From NCBI GenBank assembly GCA_005882055.1, contig VBGQ01000051.1, positions 1 to 5,252 on the forward strand: DNA of 5,252 bases, written 5' to 3'. The first letter of the stretch is position 1. Each line of letters begins with the position of its first letter. The DNA comes from Chloroflexota bacterium (GTDB lineage: Bacteria; Chloroflexota; Limnocylindria; QHBO01). Below are positions 1 through 5,252 of this stretch, one piece after another. Below the pieces are notes generated by a model that was not told where the DNA came from, ran no database searches, and was given only the letters and a program-made list of their open reading frames with translations. Position numbers and translations under genes: made by a program.

Positions 1-1
1 G

Positions 2-505
2 GTCGAGCATGCGCAGCTGGTTCGTGCCGCCGACCGGGCGCGGCTCGCCAAGCTGGGGGTCACCGCCAGCGTGCAGCCGATTCACCTCCCATCGGACCGG
101 GAGGCGGCTGAAGCATGCTGGGCGGACCGCCTGCCAAACGCATACGCCTATCGGTCGATCGGTCGGGCTGGCGCTCTGCTGGCCTTCGGCTCGGACGCAC
201 CGATCGAATCCGCTAACCCGTGGCGCGGGATCTTCGCGGCCGTCCATCGCGCCGCACCCGGCGACGCATTGGCCCCTTGGCATCCAGCCGAATGCCTGGC
301 GCCCGAAACGGCGCTCGCGGCGTACACGCAGGGACCAGCGCTCGCAGCGGGCAGGCCGGATCTGGGCCATCTTCGGCCCGGCGCTCATGCCGACCTCGCC
401 GTGCTCAACGTGGACGTGGACACCCTCCTGGCCGCCGACGAACGGCTGGCTTCCGTCCGCAGCCAGCTCACGCTGGTCGAGGGGAGAGAGGTGCACCGCG
501 CCTGA
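2..505 (+). CDS. YtcJ-like amidohydrolase (amidohydrolase family 3), C-terminal part
   Basis: Partial gene, open at the left edge; about 167 residues remain before the TGA at 503-505. The family consists of metal-dependent hydrolases with a TIM-barrel fold, acting on C-N bonds of amides, imides or ring compounds; the substrate here cannot be told. Visible signatures are VEHAQ at the window start (bases 2-16, His being the usual metal-site residue), the LGVTASVQPIH segment (second His at 83-85), and FGSDAPIE, whose Asp (194-196) is the conserved metal-linked catalytic residue, followed by NPWRGIFAAVHR. The end shows the usual composite beta-sandwich return, with HADLAVLNVD and a final LVEGREVHR resembling the family's closing T-x-x-x-G-x-x-V strand. 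Family members are typically 500-600 residues, so roughly two thirds is missing. No frameshift is seen. Family assignment is firm; the exact reaction is unknown. Confidence 0.9.
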   Translation, partial: VEHAQLVRAADRARLAKLGVTASVQPIHLPSDREAAEACWADRLPNAYAYRSIGRAGALLAFGSDAPIESANPWRGIFAAVHRAAPGDALAPWHPAECLAPETALAAYTQGPALAAGRPDLGHLRPGAHADLAVLNVDVDTLLAADERLASVRSQLTLVEGREVHRA

Positions 506-519
506 CGCGCGAATTCCCG

Positions 520-548
520 TTGCGCGGCGACATTGCCGGCCCTACCAT
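520..548 (+). promoter_or_regulatory. Sigma-70-like promoter for the small ExoX-C-like gene
   Basis: TTGCGC (520-525) and TACCAT (543-548) are separated by exactly 17 nt, giving 3/6 and 4/6 matches to the housekeeping consensus. Transcription would start near 555, leaving a 5' leader of about 40 nt that contains the AGGAG at 583-587. The position, just after the amidohydrolase stop, fits an independent promoter. In GC-rich DNA such matches can occur by chance, so confidence is moderate. Confidence 0.42.
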
Positions 549-555
549 CCCGGCA
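534..555. repeat. Inverted repeat around the -10 box (possible operator)
   Basis: TGCCGG (534-539) and CCGGCA (550-555) form a perfect 6-bp dyad with a 10-nt centre, and the TACCAT -10 candidate lies within that centre. Half-site centres are 16 nt apart. A dimeric repressor bound here would cover the -10 region. The arms are GC-rich and short, so chance is possible; calling it an operator is inference. Confidence 0.3.
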
Positions 556-582
556 CCATTTCCGGGGGTGTGAGTGAGGCAC

Positions 583-587
583 AGGAG
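583..587 (+). promoter_or_regulatory. Ribosome binding site AGGAG
   Basis: AGGAG lies 6 nt before the ATG at 594-596, a good Shine-Dalgarno spacing. It decides the start of the small gene in favour of 594 over the GTG-type codon at 574, which lies in another frame. Confidence 0.7.
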
Positions 588-593
588 CGGTAG

Positions 594-860
594 ATGGCCA
601 ACCTTCCAGACGAGCGTGGAAGCTTCGAGATCGAAGGCGACACGAGCCTTCCCGTCGGACCGGGACGCGATGTCTCCGCCCAGGGGTCGTTCAATCCGGA
701 GCTCATCGATTTCGGCCACTACGCCGGGCAGAGCATCGAGGAGCTCGCCGAGCGCGACCCCGACTATCTCCGGTGGCTGGCGCGTCATCCCTCCGGTGCT
801 CGATACCGGGCGGAGATCGAGCGGGTCTTAGGCCCGCTGTCGATGCTTCCGGGCCTATAG
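594..860 (+). CDS. Small protein with ExoX-C-like domain
   Basis: 88 residues, ATG start with AGGAG 6 nt upstream, TAG stop at 858-860. Residues 1-35 are polar and low in recognisable structure. Residues 38-79 carry a compact motif: FGHYAG (40-45), then IEELAERDPDYLRWLA (48-63), then a charged helix ending in AEIERVL. This pattern, an aromatic-Gly strand followed by a helix ending D-P-x-Y-L-x-W-L, is that of the small domain at the C-terminus of exodeoxyribonuclease X and of related DUF3820-like proteins. No DEDD exonuclease residues are present, so it is not itself a nuclease. In the nuclease the domain is an accessory part; a role in nucleic-acid or partner binding here is inference. It is set 88 nt after the amidohydrolase stop and has its own promoter candidate, so co-function with its neighbours is not implied. 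The gene is well supported; its function is unknown. Confidence 0.82.
   Translation: MANLPDERGSFEIEGDTSLPVGPGRDVSAQGSFNPELIDFGHYAGQSIEELAERDPDYLRWLARHPSGARYRAEIERVLGPLSMLPGL
829..857 (+). terminator. Perfect 8-bp hairpin at the end of the ExoX-C-like gene, possible terminator
   Basis: TAGGCCCG (829-836) and CGGGCCTA (850-857) are exact reverse complements with a 13-nt loop. The downstream arm ends one base before the TAG stop codon. No T-tract follows (the next bases are tagGTCGCC), so this is not a classic intrinsic terminator. It may instead protect the mRNA 3' end or act as a T-poor terminator, as proposed for some GC-rich bacteria. Confidence 0.3.
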
Positions 861-913
861 GTCGCCTCGAGGCAAGCTCGCTCAGGCTTCTGTCGCCGCC
901 GCCGGACGCCGGG

Positions 914-942
914 TTGGCTCCTGTCAGTGCCTGCGCTAGGAT
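914..942 (+). promoter_or_regulatory. Sigma-70-like promoter upstream of the structured segment
   Basis: TTGGCT (914-919) and TAGGAT (937-942) are spaced by exactly 17 nt, with 4/6 matches to each consensus hexamer. The predicted start, about 7 nt downstream, is at 949-950. That is where the first strand of a 9-bp long-range stem begins, which supports the two belonging together. The transcript would either be a separate RNA or a leader of about 270 nt for the cyclase gene. Confidence 0.5.
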
Positions 943-948
943 GGGCGC

Positions 949-1133
949 GGCTCGGTTGGTCGGCGGTACACCCGTCCCGTCCGTTGCCGGCCCATTGCGA
1001 GAAGGGCTTCAGGCACGGGCTTCGGCTCTGCCGCTGTCGCGGCAGTTCCGCCGATTGGGGTAACTCCCCGAGAACCGAGCCACTCCTTTGCCTGAGAGCA
1101 CCTCTCGTGGACGCGCGGGAGGTTAAGCTCAGG
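949..1133 (+). ncRNA. Candidate structured RNA (small RNA or long 5' leader), family not recognised
   Basis: Nested complementary strands suggest a folded RNA. P1: GGCTCGGTT (949-957) with AACCGAGCC (1073-1081), perfect 9 bp across 115 nt. P2 directly inside: 958-966 with 1048-1056, seven Watson-Crick plus two G-U pairs. A side hairpin on the 3' strand: GGGG (1057-1060) with CCCC (1066-1069). Inside P2 are CTGCCGC (1028-1034) with GCGGCAG (1039-1045) around a TGTC loop, and a ladder of CCCG/CGGG (976-979/1016-1019), TGCC/GGCA (985-988/1012-1015) and GCCC/GGGC (990-993/1004-1007). A separate hairpin follows: CCTGAG/CTCAGG (1091-1096/1128-1133) enclosing CCTCTCG/CGGGAGG (1101-1107/1116-1122). 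The 5' end coincides with the start predicted from the 914-942 promoter. No signature of tRNA, tmRNA, SRP RNA, RNase P or the riboswitches I know was found. GC-rich DNA folds easily, so covariation is needed; the 3' end is uncertain. Confidence 0.42.
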
Positions 1134-1195
1134 AGCGGCCCTAAGCACCGCGGATTTCGCATCGATACGAGCCCGCCGGCGCCAGTCGGCTGCCC

Positions 1196-1223
1196 TTGTC
1201 CTGTGCCGTGGAGCGGATACTAT
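1196..1223 (+). promoter_or_regulatory. Promoter candidate giving a leaderless cyclase mRNA
   Basis: TTGTCC (1196-1201) and TACTAT (1218-1223) are 16 nt apart. The -10 box (5/6 to consensus) is followed by 7 nt and then ATG at 1231-1233, which is codon 4 of the longest cyclase reading frame. That geometry is the hallmark of leaderless transcripts in Actinomycetota and some other phyla. The -10 box overlaps the upstream ATG at 1222, so that codon could not be used on this transcript. Confidence 0.5.
1210..1213 (+). promoter_or_regulatory. Weak ribosome binding site GGAG before the ATG at 1222
   Basis: GGAG ends 8 nt before the ATG at 1222. It would matter only on transcripts that begin upstream, such as one from 914-942, and it competes with the leaderless start at 1231 as an explanation of where translation begins. 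Confidence 0.35.
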
Positions 1224-4200
1224 GCCGGGCATGGGCGAGCCCCCGCTTGGCACGTCCCTGCAAGTGGCCGGCGGCGGGCATCAACAGGATCGCCGAGTCG
1301 TCACCGTGCTCTTCGCCGACATGGTGAGTTCGACCGAGCTCGCTGAGCGCCTTGATCCGGAGCACATGCGAGGGATCCTCGAGTCGCTGTTCGACGCTCT
1401 CGCCACCGAACTCCACCGGTTCGGTGCAACGATCGACAAGTACGCCGGAGATGCGGTCATGGCCGCCTTCGGCGCGCCAGTCGCCCACGAGGACGACGTC
1501 GCGCGGGCGCTGGAATGTGCCATGGCGATGCAGGACGCAGTCAGCAAGATGAACGAGCTGGCCGGCGGTCGCGAACGACCGCGCGTCGGGATCCGCATCG
1601 GGATCAGCACCGGACCTGTCGTGGCCGGACCACTCGAGAGCCAGGTTCAGCGTGCGTACACGGTCGTCGGAGACACCGTGAACGTCGCCCAGCGGCTGCA
1701 GGCGCTCGCGCAGAGCGGCGAGATCATCGTGGAGGCAATGACCTACCGGCTCGGCTATCTCCGATTCGCCTTCGAATCGCTCGGGCAGGTCCGCGTCAAG
1801 GGTCGATCCGCACCACTTCTCTCGTATCGGCTCGTGGGCTTCCGGACGCAAGCGGAGGGCGGCACCGGCAGTCCCACACAGTTGGGCACCGAACTGGTCG
1901 GACGCGAAATCGAGCTCGCGGCCGTCCGGGAGGCCGTGGCGAACGTCGCAAATGGCTCTGGCCACGTGGTCTTCGTCATCGGTGAGGCTGGTGTCGGTAA
2001 GTCGCGGCTCATTGCCGAAGCGCGTCGTGCCGAAGCGCAGCGGCCGATGCTGCTTCGGGAGGGTCGCGCGACCTCCAGCGGGCGGATCACGAGCTACGGG
2101 CCTTTCATCGAGATCCTGCGTCAGGACGCCGGGATCAACGACCGCGACACGGAGGCTGAGAGCTGGCAGAAGCTCGAGTCGCGCGTGCGCCAGCTGTTTC
2201 CTGATGAAGCTGAAGATCTGCTCCCACCGCTCGGAACTCTTGCTGGCTACGCCGGTCGCGTCGCAATGGATGAAAGCATCCGCTACGTCGATGCCAACGC
2301 CATGAGACCGCGCCTCTTTGCCGCGACGCGCGCGTATCTGCTCCGCCTGACCGCCGAACTGCCAACTGCCTTGGTATTCGAGGACTGGCATTGGGCCGAC
2401 ACGTCTTCGAGTGAGCTCCTCGCGCACATCCTCCCTCTCGTCGAGTCCGCGCCTCTGCTCGTCGCGGTGACCGGCCGCGATGAGCCCGACTCGCCGGTGG
2501 CACGGCTTCTGGAGCTCGTCCGGCGTGACTATCGCGAGCGGCTCGTGGAGGTCCCGCTCGAACCACTCGATGAAGATGACAGCGCCCGTATGGCCGCGAG
2601 CTTGTTCGGCACCACGGAGCTCGGGTCCGATCTGCGTGCCCTCGTGCTTCGGAAGACCGATGGAAATCCGCTCTTCATCGAGGAGCTCGTGCGGATGCTC
2701 ATCGATGTCCATGCCGTCGAGCGGGAGGAGTCCGGACGGAAATGGCGAGCGACGAAGCAGCTCGATCAGGTCGCTATTCCCGACACGCTGCGCGGCTTGA
2801 TCCGCGCGCGCATTGATCGGCTCGAGGACGACGAGCGCGAGGTGCTGAAGGTAGCCTCTGTGATCGGCCGGACATTTGGAGATGGCCTGCTGCGCGCGCT
2901 CCTCCCAGATCGGATCGCCACCGACCGTGCCCTCGGGAACCTCTACACGGCCGGTTTCATTCGCGAGCGGCGACGCGTGCCGGAGCTCGAGCACGCCTTC
3001 AAGCACGCTCTTGTTCATGACGCCGCCTACGAGGGCATCCTTCTGCAACAACGCCGTGAGCTTCATCACCAGGTCGCCACGACGGTCGAGCGACACTACG
3101 CGGACCGCCTCGATGATTTCTTCAGCGTGCTCGCATTTCAGTTCGCGAATGCGGGGGATTGGGTGAAGGCTCGGGAGTACCTGATCAAAGCGGGGGACCA
3201 GGCGGTGCGCATCGCCGCAGATGCGGAGGCGCTTGCCTTATATGACGAGGCGTTCGCCGCGCACGAACGCGCATTTGGCGAGCGGTGGGAGCCCGCAGAA
3301 CGCGGGGTTCTCGAGCGGAAAATAGGAGAGGCGCTGCTTCGCCGTGGCGTGCACTCCGAGGCTCGCGACCACCTGGAGCGGTCACTCAACTACCTCGGTC
3401 ATCCCTTCCCGAGCACCGTTTCATCCGTTCGGCTTGCCGTCCTTGGCCATGTGCTGCGCCAGGCCGGCCACCGCCTGACGCCGATCTTTTTCCGTGCCAA
3501 GCCCGCTGCGCACGTCGAAGAGGTCATTCGAACGACCGAAACGATGTCGTGGATCGAATTCTTCGCCGATCCAGAACGTTTCGTCTTGACGGCGCTACGC
3601 GCGCTGAACTACTCGGAAGAAGCGGGTTATGTCTTCGGGACCGCCTATGGCAGCACGGGGATCGGGTTCGTATGCAGCGCGCTGCCACAGCACCGATTGG
3701 CGGCGTGGTACTTCCGCCGGGCGCTTGCGATCGCCGAGCGTTCCGGTCACCCTCTGGCGATCGGCCTAGCGCATACCGGGCTCGGATTCCACGCGCAGCA
3801 CGCCCTCGGAGACCACGGCGCGGCCGGCGCCTCCTACGAGAAGGCGACCTCGGCGTACCGGCAGAGTGGCGACCTCTGGCGTTGGTCGCCTCCCGCGAGC
3901 CTCTGGTCTCAGCTGCTGCGCTACCTCGGCGAGACCGAGCGGGCGGTGCGCATGGCGGAGGAGATTGTGAGGGCCGGCGAAGAGGGCAGCGACGCCGTCA
4001 TGCGTATGACCGGACTCCTCCGACTTGGCTGTGCCCTTATGCAGGCGGGCGATCTGGATCGGGCCGAATCGGCACTTCGCGCCACCATCGAGCTTGGGGA
4101 GCGCATCCCGGACTACCAGCATCTTGTGTGCGCTGACGGGTTCCTCGGCGCGGTGCTCCTTGACCGCGCGCGCATCAATGAGGCGACAACACTGCTTGAG

Positions 4201-4623
4201 GAAGCCGCCGCGCTGGTGGCGCGCCACCGGGTGCGTACGTTCTACGCGACTCAGCCTCGGATATCGCTCGCCGAGGCCTACCTCTCAGCGGCCGAAGCTG
4301 GCGACGTCGCCGCGATGAGCATGGCCCGATCAGCGGTGAAGGGATGCATCAGCCAGGGGCGGATCGACATCGAGGCCCGGCCGCCTGCCTTCCGGGTAAA
4401 GGGCACGCTGTCCTGGCTGAGCGGGCGAAAGGACGAGGCGCGCCTCGCCTGGGACCGGAGTCTGGCGTGGGCACACGATACCGGCGGGCGCTACGACGAA
4501 GGCCTCACGCTCCTTGAAATCGGGCATCGGACAGGAGACCACGAAGCAATCGAGCGTGCGAGGACCGTGTTCGGGGAGATCGGCGCACGCGCACGATTAC
4601 AGCAAGCGCTCGCGTTGGTGTAG
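1222..4623 (+). CDS. Class III nucleotide cyclase / STAND-like ATPase / TPR signalling protein
   Basis: 1133 residues from ATG 1222, or 1130 from the leaderless-type ATG at 1231. The domains run in order. Residues about 24-205 are a class III cyclase: FADMVSST with metal Asp33, KYAGD with Lys73 and Asp77, and YTVVGDTVNVAQRL with Thr147 at the base-selecting position and Asn154/Arg158 as transition-state residues. The Lys/Thr pair is the class IIIb adenylate cyclase pattern, so cAMP production from ATP is likely. Residues about 225-500 are a P-loop ATPase: LVGRE, Walker A GEAGVGKS (254-261), Walker B LVFED (384-388) followed by WHWAD, and GNPLFIEE (481-488). Residues about 514-626 are a winged-helix-like segment ending FKHALVHDAAYEGILL. 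From about 650 to the end are TPR-like helical repeats (for example AREYLIKAGDQA, MQAGDLDRAESALRA). No signal peptide or membrane segment is seen, so it is probably cytosolic. Length and order are normal for the family. The repeats or ATPase presumably sense a signal and control the cyclase; the signal is unknown. Confidence 0.95.
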   Translation: MPGMGEPPLGTSLQVAGGGHQQDRRVVTVLFADMVSSTELAERLDPEHMRGILESLFDALATELHRFGATIDKYAGDAVMAAFGAPVAHEDDVARALECAMAMQDAVSKMNELAGGRERPRVGIRIGISTGPVVAGPLESQVQRAYTVVGDTVNVAQRLQALAQSGEIIVEAMTYRLGYLRFAFESLGQVRVKGRSAPLLSYRLVGFRTQAEGGTGSPTQLGTELVGREIELAAVREAVANVANGSGHVVFVIGEAGVGKSRLIAEARRAEAQRPMLLREGRATSSGRITSYGPFIEILRQDAGINDRDTEAESWQKLESRVRQLFPDEAEDLLPPLGTLAGYAGRVAMDESIRYVDANAMRPRLFAATRAYLLRLTAELPTALVFEDWHWADTSSSELLAHILPLVESAPLLVAVTGRDEPDSPVARLLELVRRDYRERLVEVPLEPLDEDDSARMAASLFGTTELGSDLRALVLRKTDGNPLFIEELVRMLIDVHAVEREESGRKWRATKQLDQVAIPDTLRGLIRARIDRLEDDEREVLKVASVIGRTFGDGLLRALLPDRIATDRALGNLYTAGFIRERRRVPELEHAFKHALVHDAAYEGILLQQRRELHHQVATTVERHYADRLDDFFSVLAFQFANAGDWVKAREYLIKAGDQAVRIAADAEALALYDEAFAAHERAFGERWEPAERGVLERKIGEALLRRGVHSEARDHLERSLNYLGHPFPSTVSSVRLAVLGHVLRQAGHRLTPIFFRAKPAAHVEEVIRTTETMSWIEFFADPERFVLTALRALNYSEEAGYVFGTAYGSTGIGFVCSALPQHRLAAWYFRRALAIAERSGHPLAIGLAHTGLGFHAQHALGDHGAAGASYEKATSAYRQSGDLWRWSPPASLWSQLLRYLGETERAVRMAEEIVRAGEEGSDAVMRMTGLLRLGCALMQAGDLDRAESALRATIELGERIPDYQHLVCADGFLGAVLLDRARINEATTLLEEAAALVARHRVRTFYATQPRISLAEAYLSAAEAGDVAAMSMARSAVKGCISQGRIDIEARPPAFRVKGTLSWLSGRKDEARLAWDRSLAWAHDTGGRYDEGLTLLEIGHRTGDHEAIERARTVFGEIGARARLQQALALV

Positions 4624-4627
4624 GGCG

Positions 4628-5252
4628 GTGTTCCCCTTCACGTCGACGCCAGACCAGCTCGAGTTCCGCGACGCCGTCCGCGCGTTCGCGTCACAGGAGA
4701 TCGCGCCGATCGCGCTCGAGCACGACCGCTCGGGCGAATCGCCGCTCGGTGTGCACGAGCGTTTCTGGCGGCAGGGGCTCGCGGAGCGATTGCTTCCGGC
4801 TCCCGACGGAGCGCGCTCGCCGTACCTCGTCATGTTCTGTATCGCCGCCGAGGAACTGGCGTATTCCTGCGCCGCGATCGCCAGCCTGATCATGCTCCCG
4901 CTGTTTTTCAACCGGCTCGTGCTGGAGCTCCTTCCTGAGCCGGCAAGATCTCAATTCCGGGCGCAGTTATGCGCGAATCCGACGATTGCCTCCTTCGCCG
5001 CGACGGAGCGCCAGTCGGGGAGCGACCTTCGCCTCATGGACACTCGCGCCGAGCGCGTTGATGGCGGGTATGTTCTAACCGGCCGGAAGCAGTTCAGTAC
5101 GAACCTCCGTCATGCCAGCAAGGTGATCGTTGTCGCACGCACCGGGGGCAGCGGCGAGCGCCCCGCATCTGCGATGACGTGGTTCCTGGTCCCGACCACA
5201 CATCCGGACGTGGCAATCGGCGACCGGTGGCAGACGCTCGGCCTCCGTGCGA
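4628..5252 (+). CDS. Acyl-CoA dehydrogenase, N-terminal part
   Basis: Partial gene, running off the right edge after 208 codons. The GTG at 4628 gives MFPFTSTPDQLEFRDAVRAF, a typical family N-terminus, so I chose it; no strong Shine-Dalgarno is visible and it lies only 4 nt after the cyclase stop, which suggests translational coupling. These flavoenzymes oxidise acyl-CoA to the 2,3-enoyl form and pass electrons to ETF. Visible: the N-terminal helical domain, including the AEELAYSCAAIA helix, then the start of the beta domain with ATERQSGSD (125-133), corresponding to the family's T-E-P-x-x-G-S-D flavin/substrate loop, and YVLTGRKQFSTNLRHASKVIVVAR. The usual Pro after T-E is Arg here. The catalytic Glu lies in the missing C-terminal half, so activity and chain-length preference cannot be judged. 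Full family length is about 380 residues. Confidence 0.92.
   Translation, partial: MFPFTSTPDQLEFRDAVRAFASQEIAPIALEHDRSGESPLGVHERFWRQGLAERLLPAPDGARSPYLVMFCIAAEELAYSCAAIASLIMLPLFFNRLVLELLPEPARSQFRAQLCANPTIASFAATERQSGSDLRLMDTRAERVDGGYVLTGRKQFSTNLRHASKVIVVARTGGSGERPASAMTWFLVPTTHPDVAIGDRWQTLGLRA

Larger units (their letters stand above)
861..1221. other. 361-nt intergenic region without a convincing protein gene
   Basis: Reading frames crossing this stretch give Arg/Pro/Ser-rich proteins with no known motif and no ribosome binding site, so I see no protein gene. It does hold two promoter-like pairs (914-942 and 1196-1223) and a strongly self-complementary segment (949-1133), each listed separately. 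Bases 861-913 and 1134-1195 show nothing I can assign. Confidence 0.6.

Noticed and set aside
9..593. 194-codon frame overlapping the amidohydrolase end and the promoter region
   Set aside because: Arg/Ser/Pro-rich translation with no motif, while the overlapping frame from base 2 shows clear amidohydrolase signatures.
955..975. Minus-strand GGGTGTACCGCCG resembles a T-box antiterminator
   Set aside because: It differs from the conserved GGTGGNACCGCG core, no stem I or specifier elements are visible, and no synthetase-like gene follows on the - strand.
1087..1100. TTTGCCTGAGAG resembles the reverse complement of the glycine riboswitch core
   Set aside because: On the - strand the expected G-C-C-G-A-A-G-G box upstream of CTCTCAGGCAAAGG is absent, and no - strand gene follows in the right place.
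949..1140. 6S RNA, SRP RNA, tmRNA or RNase P RNA
   Set aside because: Length would suit 6S RNA, but the pairing is a branched fold rather than one long rod with a central bubble. The SRP tetraloop, tmRNA tag and acceptor end, and RNase P core sequences are all absent.
927..1346. 139-codon frame across the intergenic region into the cyclase gene
   Set aside because: No ribosome binding site, no motif, and its 3' half overlaps the conserved cyclase start in another frame.
1141..3096. 651-codon open frame on the - strand opposite the cyclase gene
   Set aside because: It mirrors the codon pattern of the cyclase gene in GC-rich DNA, has no recognisable domain, and is rich in Arg, Asp and His. 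The + strand frame has full family motifs over the same bases.
3285..4136. 283-codon + strand frame inside the cyclase gene
   Set aside because: Arg/Pro/Ala-rich translation without motifs, fully inside the TPR-like region of the real gene; a frame shadow.

Overview
The window is GC-rich, tightly packed DNA with every recognised gene on the + strand. It looks like an environmental bacterium of the Chloroflexota or Actinomycetota type. That placement is inference, from three things: the GC-rich third positions, TANNNT-type -10 boxes including one set for leaderless transcription, and a large cyclase-ATPase-TPR protein of a kind common in those phyla. No mobile element, CRISPR array, tRNA or rRNA was seen.

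Layout. (1) Bases 2-505 hold the C-terminal end of a YtcJ-like amidohydrolase; its start lies outside the window. (2) A short gap (506-593) carries a promoter-like pair whose -10 box sits inside an inverted repeat. It precedes a small gene (594-860) for an 88-residue protein built around an ExoX-C-like domain. A perfect 8-bp inverted repeat overlaps the end of that gene. (3) Bases 861-1221 have no convincing protein gene but are not empty. They hold a promoter-like pair (914-942), a strongly self-complementary stretch starting about 7 nt after its -10 box (949-1133), and a second promoter-like pair (1196-1223) whose -10 box lies 7 nt before an ATG. (4) Bases 1222-4623 encode a 1133-residue protein: class III nucleotide cyclase, then a STAND-like ATPase, then TPR-like helical repeats. 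All recognisable cyclase residues are present. (5) Four bases after its stop a GTG opens an acyl-CoA dehydrogenase gene that runs off the window end.

How they may work together. The cyclase-ATPase protein and the acyl-CoA dehydrogenase are probably co-transcribed because of the 4-nt gap, so a signalling protein may be linked to acyl-CoA oxidation. The small ExoX-C-like gene appears to be its own unit. The most unusual part is the 949-1133 segment, a candidate structured RNA. It could be a stand-alone small RNA or a long leader of the cyclase gene. I could not match it to any RNA family I know.
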